Assembly: GCA_964016985.1 (NCBI GenBank)
Contig: OZ024830.1
Span: forward strand, 16,520,419 to 16,584,418
DNA length: 64,000 nt
Reading direction: 5' to 3'
From: Anodontia alba
Lineage: Eukaryota > Mollusca > Bivalvia > Lucinida > Lucinidae
The notes beneath the pieces were generated by a model, which did not search any database, had not been told where the DNA came from, and saw only the letters and a program-made list of their open reading frames with translations. Below, piece after piece: positions 20,936 to 31,612 of the stretch. A program made the position numbers and the translations under genes. Numbering within the stretch: position 1 is the first letter of the stretch; each line of letters starts with the position of its first letter.

Positions 20936-21448
20936 AAGGAGTGGATTATATAGGAAAATGATGATGATGGTTTGATCTTTTATATCCCTTTCAACAACAT
21001 TTGAATCATATCAAGAGGATGGCAGGGTGATATTAAATGAAAGGCTCTGTGTAATGAAGCACCTAGTCCGGCCCCAGACCCTTTCTTTATTTTTCTTTTC
21101 TTTCTTTTTCTTTTTTTTTTTTTTTTGAGGGGACACAACACTTGTATAGCTTGTAGAATTTTTGTTTACTTCAGTCCCTTGTTCAGCCATAGGTAACTTG
21201 AAGTTGGATTAAAGAGGATCATGATAAAAAAAATAATGGAGAGAAAGAGAAAAATAGATATAAAACAAAAATGACAGGAGCCAGTCTATGAAGCACCATA
21301 CAATCATGAACTACATAGAAAGGACCAAAGTTATACGGGCCTTCGAGAACCCACTGAACTGAGGCATTTAGTCCAGGTACAACAGAAAACAGATTTTTCT
21401 CACAATGTTTGAATTTCTCATCCCACCCTTCATAGTTTTCCATAACTC
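20936..21448. other. old repeat sequence with pyrimidine tract
   Basis: A TTTCTTTT/poly-T tract at 21083-21126. GAAGCACC-ATAC-type words recur at 21050, 21290 and 22160, suggesting an old dispersed repeat. The 87-residue minus-strand frame over 21219-21482 runs into a MITE end and is not accepted as a gene. Confidence 0.45.
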
Positions 21449-21677
21449 TTAAATCGCTAATCACAACTGCAGCAGATAACATTTTATTATTTTTATTATT
21501 TTTTATTATTATTTTTTATTATTTTTTTAGAGAAAATAAGACTTGGCATTTCATGTGAATCATCTGCTATGCAGATGATTCACATGAAATGCCAAGTCTT
21601 ATTTTCTCTAAAAAAATAACAAAATCACTTTAAATATGTTGCCTGCTATAATTTTGCTCAGAGCTTCAAGGATTAAC
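21449..21677. mobile_element. MITE-H ends with a different hairpin core
   Basis: The left end TTAAATCGCTAATCACAACT is the H terminus; the core is GACTTGGCATTTCATGTGAA then TCATCTG and inverse, unlike the CCAGATCAGACTGCTCC core of other H copies. Arms of about 45 bp around 21531-21618 are nearly perfect. Confidence 0.7.
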
Positions 21678-21756
21678 ACCGAAATAGCATCTTTTGACAT
21701 CAAGCCAAGAATAAATCAGTGATTCTACTATATTAATACCTTTATTATTAATTTAA

Positions 21757-21960
21757 TGCTCAGCATGTCAGGTAAAAATGTCAGCAGACAGTGTTTTGAA
21801 ATATTTTTTCTTTTTCTTCCAAGAAAATGGAGTCTAAATTCTAATATTTCAAGCAAATTACCTCCTAAAATTTGAATGGAATACAAAAGAGACTAATTTG
21901 CATGAAATGTCAAATTTATTTCCTGACTGATTTGCCCTAAGTGTTATTAAAAGTTAAACT
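21757..21960. mobile_element. MITE-C, old
   Basis: GCTCAGCATGTCAGGTAAAA, TTTTCTTCCAAGAAAATGG, AATTTGCATGAAATGTCAAA; the right end is poorly preserved. Confidence 0.6.
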
Positions 21961-22224
21961 TTAACAAAGATATGTTCTTGATTAACATTTGGTAGGTTTG
22001 TATCAGTAGACAAAGTTTTAAAAAAATTTTTTTTTTTTTTTTACACCAAACTTTTACCCAAAAGTAGGGTTTGGCTTTCATACAAATGGTCTTCTCCTTT
22101 GCAGCCAGTTTGAATGAAATGGAAGGCTGTCATCGATAATGAAATGCTCTGTTCAATGAAACACCATACTGTCATGAGGTAACATGACGTTAGTCATCTA
22201 CAATCTCTTTCTTCAAAGGGGATA

Positions 22225-22438
22225 TTAACCCTTGTCCTGCTGAATAAATAAAATAGCCACGCCCACTTCTAATTTTCAGCCAATCAGATTACTTGATCCG
22301 GATTGTTGCTATAAATTCACATACCTAATGGCAAACAGTGCAGAGCCAGATCAGCTGGCTTCTTCAGAAGCCAACTGATCTGGATCAACACTGTTTGCAA
22401 AGGCAGGGTATATCCGGGTTCAGCAGGACTAGGGTTAA
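22225..22438. mobile_element. MITE-A, full length
   Basis: TTAA-bounded, CCCTTGTCCTGCTGAATA to TTCAGCAGGACTAGGG; inverted relative to the 14732 copy. Confidence 0.92.
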
Positions 22439-22589
22439 TTTCTGACAACTTCTTTAAAATCGCCTAAGAACCTTCTTCAAATCATTTTCAATATATCTAT
22501 AACTATTTAAACAGAGTATCTCCAGGAGAAATGGGGCTTTATGTCATACGCTAACAGTGATAGCCGAGATCACCTTGTATCCATGAAAT

Positions 22590-22750
22590 TGTTTTTCTTA
22601 TTTCTCGCTGAAAACCTTTACTGTGGGTACTTATTAGAAAAGTCTTTTCAAGGCACTTCTAATGAACCCACAATATATTTTTTTTTGCGTAAAAAAATGA
22701 GAACAATATCTATACTTTTTGTTTGAAAAAAGTGCCTAATCTTGAGTAAT
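22590..22750. mobile_element. MITE-B
   Basis: TTTTTCTTATTTCTCGCTGA, CTGTGGGTACTTATTAGAAA, GGCACTTCTAATGAACCC; right end CTAATCTTGAGTAATG. Confidence 0.75.
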
Positions 22751-22791
22751 GGTGAAAAAAGGTCCACTTTCTCAATGGTTGGCCCAATCTT

Positions 22792-22992
22792 TTAACCCTG
22801 CTTCTGCTGATCCCGGATGTCCCTGCCTTTGCAAACAGTGTAGATCCAGATCAGTTGGAAGAAGCCAACTGATCTGGATCTGCACTGTGTCACTGAAAAT
22901 GTGAAATTGTATCACCCTGTATCAAGTAATCTGATTGACTAAAAATTGGAAGGGTGGTGGCAATTTAATTTATTCAGCATGACAAGGGTTAA
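22792..22992. mobile_element. MITE-A, full length
   Basis: TTAACCCTGCTTCTGCTGAT to AGCATGACAAGGGTTAA; the hairpin loop is shortened to TTGGAAGAAGCCAA. Confidence 0.9.
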
Positions 22993-23482
22993 ATTTACAA
23001 CACCAGATTTTTGTGTATCTTCTACTCCAAAATAATAATTTGAGGCATACTGAGGCAAAACAACCACCTTCGATAAATGTCCTAAAATTTCAAATACTTT
23101 TATATTCCACAATTTTTTGGTCTAAAGTTTGCTTTTTATGCAGTTACTTTTTAAAATACTTAGTATGATGGTAAAACAGCTGAGACCTTGATCAGACTGC
23201 TCCTTCAGGATCTGGGTCTGCACTGTTTTCATATGCTTTTTTTCCAGAAACTTTGGTGTATGAAATTTTAGAACATTTAACATACTGTATGTGAATACCA
23301 GCTTGAACATCCACCCAAGCCAGCTGTGATCCTTAAGCATTTTGACTGTCTATTAATGGTATCTTGGTGTTTTTAGGAAAATGATCAACTGATAATATGA
23401 TCACATGTAATATTTTCCAGGGTCTGATCTGGGTATACACTGTTTGCCATGCCTGTCATCTAAATAGCTAGGGTAAACACAA
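22993..23482. other. fragments of E/H-type hairpin cores
   Basis: Contains GACCTTGATCAGACTGCTCC then AGGATCTGGGTCTGCACTG (23190-23227), and GGTCTGATCTGGGTATACAC (23420-23440). Otherwise unique. Confidence 0.5.
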
Positions 23483-23646
23483 ATCTAGATAAGAGGTGGT
23501 ATCAGGTAAATATTTCCTTTTCTCCACGAAAACATATGCTGTGGGTGGTGCTTCTAATGAGTACCCACAACGTATGTTTTTGTGGAGAGATAAGAAAAGT
23601 ATCAACACTTTTTGGTTGAATTAGGCACCTTATCTAGAGCTATGGG
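23483..23646. mobile_element. MITE-B with deleted core arm
   Basis: ATCTAGATAAGAGGTGGTAT to CTTATCTAGAGCTATG. Confidence 0.85.
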
Positions 23647-24130
23647 TAAAAATGGTACATTCCATCGAAAATACTGCTCGTCTTCTTTAAACCCATTTAC
23701 CTCAAGTGGACTCTTCTACCACAACTCTTTGGACTGGTCTATTTTTAACAGCAGGGTGTTTGGTTATCCCGAAGCTTTAGCAATGGGGGATATTGTGAAT
23801 GCCTCCATCCAGCTGTCTTTCATGCTGTCTCCTCCTTAACCACTGGGCAGAATTTAACCAAACTTGCTTTATGACTTCCCCTCATAGTAAGGGTGAGTGG
23901 GAGCCAGTCTGTCCATCATGCTATCCCAGCTCATTAGCTCAGAGTGTACGGATTTTGTGATGCCAGTGAGTGCCCATTCTAGTTAGGTTTTATTATTACT
24001 CTGTTTTATAGATATTCCTGTTTTTAAAGCAGACAGTGCAGACCCTGATCAGATGATGCATTCTGCGGCCTCTGAGCTTCATCTGCACTGTTTGCTAATT
24101 ACCTTTTTGTAAGACTAAAATGGGTTTACA
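23647..24130. other. unclassified repeat-like sequence
   Basis: CCTCCTTAACCACTGGGCAG and its context resemble the border of a dispersed element known to me in bivalve genomes. A degenerate E-type core lies at 24027-24100 (CAGACAGTGCAGACCCTGAT). No exon accepted. Confidence 0.35.
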
Positions 24131-24337
24131 CTTAGCACACTTGGTAAAAATTTCAGCGGAAAACATTTTGAAATATTTTTCTTAATTTTCCCAGAATATG
24201 GGCTTTGACATTTCATGCAAATTGTCTCCTTAGGAGACAATTTGCATGAAATGTCAAAGCCCATTTTCTGGGAAAAAAAAAGAAAAATATCATCAAGTTG
24301 TCATCTGCTGAATTTGCCCAGAGAGTGGTACAGGTTA
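24131..24337. mobile_element. MITE-C, well preserved
   Basis: CTTAGCACACTTGGTAAAAA to CTGAATTTGCCCAGAGAGTG; central ATGCAAATTGTCTCCTTAGG palindrome with perfect arms of over 40 bp. Confidence 0.9.
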
Positions 24338-24774
24338 AGTTTTCATTCTCTCATCCAGGAAATAAAGTTAAAAAGGCAAGGTTTTTTTAACTTCATTTTT
24401 TTTTTTTTTTTTTGATAAAAGATAGTTAACAACTGAAACTTTTAACCCTTAAACAAAGACTTTTTGAAAATGCAACCCACTATTTAAAAACCAATTACGC
24501 CTGACTTTTGCGTCTTGGTTATATTGCTTTTCAAGGCCACATAAGTGGCAATCCACTTGAGGATATTTCAATGTTTGGGCGTAATACAAGTGAACATCAA
24601 ACCAATTTAACCACTTTGTTACACCTTTACACAGGTATTGACAAGGCTAACAGACGCTTAGCATGCTGGGTAAAAATTACAGGAGACGACAGACATTTTG
24701 AAATATTTAGATTTTTTCTCACAGATTTTTTCCTACCAGACGTATTTTTTCAATACCCACTTCTACAATTATTC
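24338..24774. other. unique sequence with a MITE-C left half
   Basis: A poly-T run at 24397-24413. CGCTTAGCATGCTGGGTAAA at 24655 starts a MITE-C that is cut off near 24715. Confidence 0.5.
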
Positions 24775-24786
24775 ATTCACACTTGA

Positions 24787-25092
24787 TTTTGTTTTTGTTG
24801 AGGTTTCACGGCCCAGTCAACCCAATGGCGTCATATCGAGCCCAGTCAGTTAACCTAACCACACGTTTACTGGGCAGGCTTAGTCTTCTAAGCAGTTAAA
24901 CAGTATTGTGCACATTCTTTCGCCAGAAACTGACAACTGCCCTTCTTGAATCAGCGGAAGGGAGAGAATGACCATAGAAAATATTTCATGATCAATCTCC
25001 ACAAAAGAATGCTGCGGACCCGGCAGACGTCGAGCCCACAACCTTCTGATCTCCAGTTGGACGCCCATCCAACTGAGCCACTAAGACTGGCC
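24787..25092 (-). mobile_element. SINE-1, full length
   Basis: 306 bp flanked by ATTCACACTTGA (24775-24786, 25093-25104). The minus strand begins GGCCAGTCTTAGTGGCTCAG (box A region), has GGTTGTGGGCTCGA (box B region) and ends in CCTCAACAAAAACAAAA. Confidence 0.92.
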
Positions 25093-25140
25093 ATTCACAC
25101 TTGAAATCTCCCTTTCTTATTCACTCAAGAAAGCCCCATG

Positions 25141-25348
25141 TACCATATTTACCTTATCTATTTGGACAGAGAGGCCTGAGCAAACAGTGTAGACCCAGAT
25201 GAGATGCACAGAATGTGGCGTGTCATCAGGGTCTACATCGTTTGTCATCCAGCAATTTTTAGACACAACATTGGGTAGTAAATTGTTCAAATTTTAGAAC
25301 AAGTATAAAAAGGAGTTGAGGTGTCAAATGTTTAGGGTAAATACAGTA
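25141..25348. mobile_element. MITE-E
   Basis: TACCATATTTACCTTATCTA to TTTAGGGTAAATACAGTA; core GACCCAGATGAGATGC. A further E fragment lies at 25440-25512. Confidence 0.85.
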
Positions 25349-25512
25349 AGCACATTATTTTTGCATCCAGCAAGTACCAGATGTACAACTTCTGGTCAAA
25401 CACATCTCAGATCAGGAAATCTTATCAGTATCTTTGATGCCCAGCAATTTTTAGACACATTAACAAGCAGTAATATGGGCTTGTTGAAATTTTATGGAGT
25501 TAAAATTTGTCA

Positions 25513-25902
25513 TTTATTTAGAGACAGATAGAGAATCTGTAGTTTGTTTCGCTGGGAATACAGACAATTGGGGTATCCAGATTTTTCTCTTTTTTTTTTT
25601 TTAATATTCTTTTTTCAGAGGACTTGATAAGGAGGAGTATTTGGTGATAATTATGGGATAATTTTTCTTATTTCTCCATAAAAACATATGTTGCGGGTAC
25701 TCATTAGAAGCGCCTCACCAATCTGCTCAAGCAATTTTGCGCTTCCATTTCAGTAAATGTCATCAACCTCACGGCCATGACTCACGTTTCCCCATTACTT
25801 TATTGCTGGACATGTTAGTCCAGTGAATTATAATGCTCAAAGAGGCTGATTAGTAGTCACGTCTGTCACTAAGAAACACAATTACCAATGGAATTGTACA
25901 TC
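25513..25902. other. MITE-B half copy and unique sequence
   Basis: 25655-25722 is the left half of a MITE-B (TTTTTCTTATTTCTCC, TTGCGGGTACTCATTAGAAG). 25723-25900 is repeat-free and has more CpG and coding-like texture, but no open splice-bounded frame. Confidence 0.5.
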
Positions 25903-26102
25903 TTAACATTTAGCACGCTGGATAAGATTTCAGCATACCACATGTTGAAATACTTTTTTTTTCTTATTTTCCAACAAAATAGACTTTGTCGTTTATGGAG
26001 ACAATTTACATGAACTGTCAAAGTCTTTTTTCTAGTAAAAAAAAAGAAAAATATTTCAAAATGCTATCTGTTGAATTTTTTTCCCAGCATGCTTAGTGTT
26101 AA
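25903..26102. mobile_element. MITE-C with intact TTAA borders
   Basis: TTAACATTTAGCACGCTGG on the left and CCAGCATGCTTAGTGTTAA on the right. This copy shows the family's TTAA border best. The core is partly deleted. Confidence 0.88.
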
Positions 26103-26500
26103 ACAAGTGTCAGTAATGTAGGGAAAAATCATTAAAAGAAATAACGTGGGCTTTTGTGGAAATAAATACCGCCTTTTATAGACCTCTACATGCCTTCATT
26201 TGCATGCCATGTTAGTGTATTGGATCTTCATGGTAATAGGAAGTTCTTTATTTTCAATAAACACATGTTGTTTTGGCATGGAATAGCAATTCCTTGAAAA
26301 TCTTGTTAGCTCGATGTGAAGCATGTATCGATCTGTTTTAGATTTCCATTAAATTTGAAACATTTGGTTGTACATGACCCCTGAGATGGCTATTACTTTG
26401 TCCCAGATTAGCTGAGCATCGTGCATACAATGTTTGTTATTTAAAAAAAAAAAAAAAACGAAAAAAAAAACAAAAAACAACAACAACAACAAAACCTGTT
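26103..26500. other. repeat-free interval ending in an A-rich tract
   Basis: About 340 bp of unique sequence, then a long A-rich run at 26443-26493 (with CAACAACAACAAC), probably a retroposon tail. No exon found. Confidence 0.5.
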
Positions 26501-26504
26501 GCAG

Positions 26505-26990
26505 GTAGAGATCACTGGTCCAGTCAATACTATTAAGATCATGTTGAGCTGGTCAGTTTACCTAACCACACTTTTCCTGGGCAGGCTTAGTCTTGTTAGC
26601 ATTTAACCAGTATTTGTGCACGTTTTTGGCAGTACCATATTTACCCTTAGTATTCGGACACCTCAACTCTTTACCATATATGTTCTAAAATTTGAACCAG
26701 TACTATTTACTACCCGATGTTGTGTCTAGAAATTGCTGGATGAGTGGCAAACAGTGTAGACCCAGATGAGACACCGCGTTCTGCGGTGTCTCATCTGGGT
26801 CTAAACTGTTTGCTCAGGCCTGTCTGTCCGAATACATATGGTAAATATGGTAACTGACAACTGCCCTTCTTGATGCATTCTTGATTGGAGAGAATGACTG
26901 AAGAAAACACTTCATGATCAATCTCTATGACAGAATATTGCAGGGTCCATTGGGGGATCAAACCTATGACTTCCTGATCACCAGTCAGAT
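26505..26990 (-). mobile_element. SINE-1 interrupted by MITE-E
   Basis: SINE-1 from GGTCCAGTCAATACTATTAAG to GTTTTTGGCAG, then a MITE-E, then CTGACAACTGCCCTTCTTGA to GATCACCAGTCAGATGCC. Unbroken SINE-1 reads CGCCAGAAACTGACAACTGC across this point. Confidence 0.82.
26633..26852. mobile_element. MITE-E, full length, inside SINE-1
   Basis: TA at each border; TACCATATTTACCCTTAGTA to ACATATGGTAAATATGGTA; core GATGAGACACCGCGTTCTGC and inverse. Confidence 0.92.
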
Positions 26991-27089
26991 GCCTCAGCAA
27001 GGCACTTCTAATGCGTACCAACAACATATGTTTTTTTATGGAGAACTAAAGAAAATTATCCCAGAATTATCATCAAATACTCATCCTTA
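26991..27089. mobile_element. MITE-B right half
   Basis: CTCAGCAAGGCACTTCTAAT, CAACAACATATGTTTTTTTA, GAACTAAAGAAAATTATCCC. Confidence 0.65.
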
Positions 27090-27295
27090 GAGCTTAGCAC
27101 TCTGAGTAAAATTTTCAGGTGACATTTTGAAATATTTTTTCTAATTTTTCCCAGGAGACAGGATTGACATTTCATGCAAACTGTCTCCTCAGGAGACAAA
27201 TTGCATGAAATGTCAAATCCTGTTTTCTGGGAAAAATCAGAAAAATATCATCAATTTGGTGTCTGCAAAATTAGCACAGAGAGTGGTAAAGGTTA
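27090..27295. mobile_element. MITE-C
   Basis: CTTAGCACTCTGAGTAAAAT to GCACAGAGAGTGGTAAAGGTTAA region; central CTGTCTCCTCAGGAGACA. Confidence 0.88.
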
Positions 27296-27317
27296 ACATG
27301 TCCCTTGAGTCTTCTGA

Positions 27318-27420
27318 TTTCTCCATGAAAACATGTCATGGCATTCCATTAGTGTGACATGATAATGTAATGCCACACTTTTGCGGAAAAATAAGAAGAA
27401 AAAAATATCAATATTTTTTT
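27318..27420. mobile_element. MITE-B-like variant with another core
   Basis: Outer arms as MITE-B (TTTCTCCATGAAAACATG / GCGGAAAAATAAGAA) but the core is TCATGGCATTCCATTAGTG with a partial inverse. Confidence 0.55.
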
Positions 27421-27756
27421 TTATCCAAGAAAGTGTCTAATACCAACCACACAGGAACTTTTAATCAAGTAAAAAGCTCCCAGTTCTGACAACATTAAAA
27501 GCTCTTCAGACCCCCTGTGCCAAAATGTGACAGATTCCGATGAAAATCTCAAATAAGCCATGTCATGAGAATAAAAGCTTTGGACGTATGAGGGGAAGCC
27601 AAAACAGAGCATTTGGCCATACGAGGGAAAGCTAAAACAAGTCTATGTATCTGAGCAGTCTGATAAGCACAGTAGCTTTTTACTGACAGTCATGCCTGTA
27701 TGCAAACAGTAGCAGCCTTGATCTGACTATTGATGCATTGGCTGATTTAGTCTTAA
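27421..27756. other. unique sequence
   Basis: No family recognised. GCCATACGAGGGAAAGCTAA and GGACGTATGAGGGGAAGCCA form a short direct repeat (27572 and 27616). Confidence 0.4.
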
Positions 27757-27970
27757 TTAACCCTTGTCCTGCTGAACCCGGATAAACCCTGCCTTTGCAA
27801 ACAGTGTAGATCCAGATCAGTTGGCTTCTGAAGAAGCCAACTGATCTGGATCTGCATTGTTTGCCATTAAGTATGTGAATTTATATGAATAATCTGGATC
27901 AAGTGATCTGATTGGCTGAAAATTAAAAGTGGGCGTGGCATCTTAATTTATTCAGCAGGACAAGGGTTAA
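27757..27970. mobile_element. MITE-A, full length
   Basis: TTAA-bounded CCCTTGTCCTGCTGAACC to TTCAGCAGGACAAGGG; central hairpin intact. One of the least diverged A copies. Confidence 0.95.
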
Positions 27971-28013
27971 CATTTTCTGTGGCATAAAACCATTTTCTAG
28001 TGGTGTCGTTGTG

Positions 28014-28188
28014 CCTGGTATTAGTCCAGATAAGGGGAGTATTCGGAAGATAGTTTTTAATACTTTTGCAGCAAATCATACCTTGCGGGTACTCACTGAA
28101 GTTACCTCAGAGAAGCAATTCCAATAAGTACTCAAATGATACAAAATTGGAAAAATATTATCGCCTTATCCAGACTTATGGCATCATT
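28014..28188. mobile_element. MITE-B, diverged
   Basis: TTAGTCCAGATAAGGGGAGT to CGCCTTATCCAGACTTATGG; core arms weak. Confidence 0.75.
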
Positions 28189-28493
28189 CAAGTGGCTGTC
28201 CATGTGGTATGAAATATCAACTAGATTTAGGTTTCTTCTCTTTCATTTCTTAACTTGATTATATACAAACAATGTGATCAATCAATTTTCCACATCAACT
28301 CCCACGTGTGCAAACACAATTTCTGGAACTGACTAGACTCCTTCAGTAATTCATTTTTTCCACTACTGAGGCATGTGTGCTCATCAAAAATAAATAACCT
28401 GCATTTGAGAGTTTCTTCTACTTCAATCAATTTGCATTATACTCATTCCTCAAAATCTGACAGAAAAGATAAGTTTCATAGATCTATATAAAA
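28189..28493. other. unique sequence
   Basis: No repeat or exon recognised. Confidence 0.4.
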
Positions 28494-28690
28494 GGGCTTA
28501 TCAGTAAGTATTTTTCTTATTTCTGCACAAAAACATATGTTGTGGGTACTCATTAGAAGTGCCTCACTGAGGCACTTCTAATGAGTACCCACAACATATA
28601 TTTTTGTGAAGAAATACCAATTTCATACTTTCTGTTCGAAAAAAAAAACAACAAAAAGAATTCTGCCAAAAGCTATGTTGTGCCAAGTAA
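28494..28690. mobile_element. MITE-B, then an L-type tail to 28935
   Basis: Perfect core TTGTGGGTACTCATTAGAAG / CTTCTAATGAGTACCCACAA around CTCACTGAGG. Following sequence (GACCGACAAACGGACAGAAG at 28870, GTGGTCAAATACGGATACTG at 28725) is an L-type dispersed repeat end. Confidence 0.85.
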
Positions 28691-29084
28691 ATTTACAAAG
28701 TCGGTGAACCATGAAATACAGGTTGTGGTCAAATACGGATACTGCCGTCTGAGATGCCATCCCCAAGTGCAAGCTTATACCAAGTATCATCACTGTAGCC
28801 TTTATAGTTCTTGGGAAATTAACCTGAACATTAGTCTAAGTTAGGGTAGACGCAAAATGTTGATAGATTGACCGACAAACGGACAGAAGGACAAACAGAA
28901 AACCGGATTCCAGTATTGTGCCATGCTAAAAGCAGGCACTACAAAAAGCACCTTCTACATAAAACTGCATACATGTATTGTGTATACTCATCAGAACTGC
29001 CTTCAATTTCAGATTTTATGAAGAATATATGAGTGAAATGAAAATTATAATAACTATAAGTATAAGGAAAAACAGGTCAAAGCA

Positions 29085-29420
29085 AAGAGCATAGACCCAG
29101 ATCAGAGGCCATAGAAAGTACTGTTTACCACTCAGTGTAAGATGGACTTGGTCAAATTTTGGTACAAGTATGGTATGGAGTTAACCCTTAAAGGGCCAAG
29201 CAAAATTTGTAGCAGAAAACATTCTAAAATTTTTATTTTTTTATTTTTCGGAGAAAACAAGTCTTGATATTTCATGTGAATCGTCTCACATGAAATATCA
29301 AGACTTGTTTTCTTCTGAAAAAAAAAAAAAAAAAAAAAAAAAAATTCAAAATTGCCGTCTGAATTAGTTGTGATTGGCACTTTAAGGGTTAAGGTGTTCC
29401 AATACTTGGGGCACATGTAT
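29085..29420. mobile_element. MITE-E interrupted by MITE-H
   Basis: E sequence CATAGACCCAGATCAGAGGC to TATGGTATGGAG, then the H element, then GGTGTTCCAATACTTGGGGC. The same E site elsewhere reads GGAGTTAAGGTGTCC (36800), so this is a filled TTAA site. Confidence 0.8.
29181..29392. mobile_element. MITE-H with C/I-type core
   Basis: TTAACCCTTAAAGGGCCAAG to GGCACTTTAAGGGTTAA. Core CTTGATATTTCATGTGAATC and inverse, flanked by TTTTTCGGAGAAAACAAG; an A run at 29318-29343. Confidence 0.85.
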
Positions 29421-29997
29421 GTGAAGATAACCACGAAATGCCATAATCGCAAAGTACAGCTGTCCAGAGGCATCAAAAGAAGGAGAGATGAACAAATAAA
29501 GAAAAAAATGCCACATATGAAACCACACATGTACAAAGAACTGCAACAGAGGAACCACCTTGCGATGGTCCGTAGGAAAACTTCCGGGGGATTGGAGGGG
29601 GAGGGGGGCTTAAACCAGTTTTACTTGCTCAAAACCACATCCTTAATTCTGATGCATCTCCAAGACAAATATCAATACTTTTTGATTGAAACACTAGATT
29701 TGTCTGAAGGCTTTAATAAAACAGGCTTTGACATTTCATGCAAATTGTTTCCTAACAGAATCATTTTCTACAATTCTGCCTGGCATTCTAGGTTTAAGAA
29801 AAATCCTCTGCTGAGACTCCTATTAATGTAAGACTGTCTAAGTTAAAAAAAAAAAAAATCCCCTATTTTGTAATTTGTTACTAAAACAGGAAGACATGTA
29901 TTCAAGACAGACAAATATCATTCAGAACAGCAACAAAAACATGACTGAAATCAATAGACATTACTAGATTTCACTCTCTGAGTTCCAAGATAACTCA
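29421..29997. other. mostly unique; MITE-C fragment
   Basis: AACAGGCTTTGACATTTCAT then GCAAATTG at 29720 is a MITE-C piece. The 159-residue plus-strand frame 29352-29831 starts inside MITE-H and is not coding-like. Confidence 0.5.
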
Positions 29998-30190
29998 TAA
30001 CTCCAGAGAAGGCACTTTTTTCCAGCCAAAAAGTATTGCTATTTTTCTTATTTCTCCATAAAAACATATTTTGTAGGTACTCATTAGAAGTGCCTCAATG
30101 AGGCACTTCTAATGAATACCCACAACGTATGTTTTCATGGAGAAATAAGAAAAATATTTATCCGATATCCCCTCTTATTTAGAGCTAAGT
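29998..30190. mobile_element. MITE-B
   Basis: AACTCCAGAGAAGGCAC to CCTCTTATTTAGAGCTAAG; arms nearly perfect around CTCAATGAGG. Confidence 0.9.
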
Positions 30191-30392
30191 GGATTTCTGT
30201 CTGTGAGTTCTGAGAGAACTTCAGTATATGTACAACAATCAATGACAAACCTGGTTCCAGGTAAGGTGCATTTTTCAACCAGAAAGTCCAGGAAAAAATA
30301 TAGCCTTGTCTGGAGATGTGAAGCTTCTGATTCCCAGCTGTATTATTTCAAGTAGTGAAACCAAAATCAAATCACCAGACAAGGTTATACAT

Positions 30393-30597
30393 AGACCGGC
30401 TCCAGTCTCTAGTGACAAAATACTTTTTCTTATAATCTATTTAATAATCCACTAAAATAAAACCAAAGTAATATCATGACACTAGAGACTCTAGTGACCA
30501 GCCTTTATAGTCATGATATTTTTTTGGTTTTATCTTAGTGGCTTATCAAACAGGATTATGAGAAAAATATTTAGTCACTGGAGACTGGAGCCAGTCT
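30393..30597. mobile_element. palindromic element with 10-bp target duplication
   Basis: AGACCGGCTCCAGTCTCTAG and inverse GGAGACTGGAGCCAGTCT; long internal arms around TCATGACACTAGAGACTC. Flanks AGGTTATACA at 30382-30391 and 30598-30607. A 9-11 bp duplication fits Mutator-like elements. It sits exactly at the left border of a MITE-J. Confidence 0.7.
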
Positions 30598-30602
30598 AGG
30601 TT

Positions 30603-30893
30603 ATACACCACAACCTCTTTATAATACTCTTGTTGGGGTCCATAGCATAAACTGTGTTAATTAAACAACCCTGTTATATCCAAGCAAAAATGTATAGATT
30701 ATATTGAAAAATGACCATTTATGGTCATTTTTCAATATAATCTATACATTTTTGGGATCCATCTTTGAACCATGTTATATCCAAAACCATGTTATAACAA
30801 ACCATGTTATAAAGATGATGATGAGTTCAGGTTAACGACACATCAACCCATGGGGGTCATTTGCGTCATGTTATAAAGAGGTTGCAGTGTATT
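30603..30893. mobile_element. MITE-J with a small SINE-2 piece
   Basis: TACACCACAACCTCTTTATA to AAGAGGTTGCAGTGTA; central arms GAAAAATGACCATTTATGG / CATTTTTCAATATAATC. GGTTAACGACACATCAACCC at 30830 is a SINE-2 fragment within GTTATAAAG copies. Confidence 0.78.
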
Positions 30894-30931
30894 TATAAGT
30901 ATACTGATATTTTTATCCATATTTTTATACA

Positions 30932-31205
30932 TGTGTTGAGGTTTTACAGCCCAGTCAACCCAACGGGTCATGTCGAGTGCAGTCAGTTTAACTAACCACA
31001 CTTTTACTGGGCAGGCTTAGTCCTCTAAGGGATTAACCAGCATTGTGCACATTCATTCGCCAGAAACTGACAACTGCCCTTCTTTAATCAGCAGAAGGGA
31101 GTGAATGACCATAGAAAATATTTCATGATCAAATCTCCACAAAAAGATGTTGCCGACCTGGCCGGGGTTGAACTTGCAACCTCCTGATCACCAGTCAGAC
31201 GGTTG
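30932..31205 (-). mobile_element. SINE-1, near full length
   Basis: TGTGTTGAGGTTTTACAGCC to CTCCTGATCACCAGTCAGAC. Head partly present (GGCCGGGGTTGAACTTGCAA region on the plus strand). Confidence 0.88.
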
Positions 31206-31423
31206 GGAGTGAGTCCCACCCAGTCTGCAACTTTTAATATATTTTACGGGTAATTATTAGCAATGGTTCCGCAAGGACAGGACTTTAATGGAGATATAGA
31301 AAAACGATTTTTATGGCTACTTCTCTTATCTAGAATTGTGACTAATTTTTATATTTAATTATTATCAATTGCTATAGCACAGAATCTAATTTCATCACAA
31401 ATGACTGATCAAAGCCAGAGCTC

Positions 31424-31612
31424 CAGATAGAGCAATTTTTTTCAACCGTAAAGAATTCATATTTTTCTTATTTCTGCATGAAAACATATGTTGTGGGTAC
31501 TCATTAGAAGTGCCTCACCGAGGCACTTCAAATGAGTACCCACAACATGTTTTTGTGAAGAAATAAGAAAAAAATATATTATGAATAAGCCACCTTATCT
31601 GGAGTCAAATAG
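31424..31612. mobile_element. MITE-B
   Basis: AGAGCTCCAGATAGAGC to CACCTTATCTGGAGTC; strong arms around CTCACCGAGG. Confidence 0.92.

Noticed and set aside
21219..21482. 87-residue minus-strand frame with protein-like composition.
   Set aside because: It starts within a MITE-H terminus and overlaps an old dispersed repeat; no acceptor fits.
24786..25092. Possible genuine tRNA gene.
   Set aside because: Boxes A and B are present, but the body and AAAC-type tail with a target duplication show a SINE.
29352..29831. Longest frame in the window, 159 residues on the plus strand.
   Set aside because: It begins inside a MITE-H arm and crosses unrelated sequence; no motif, no splice context.
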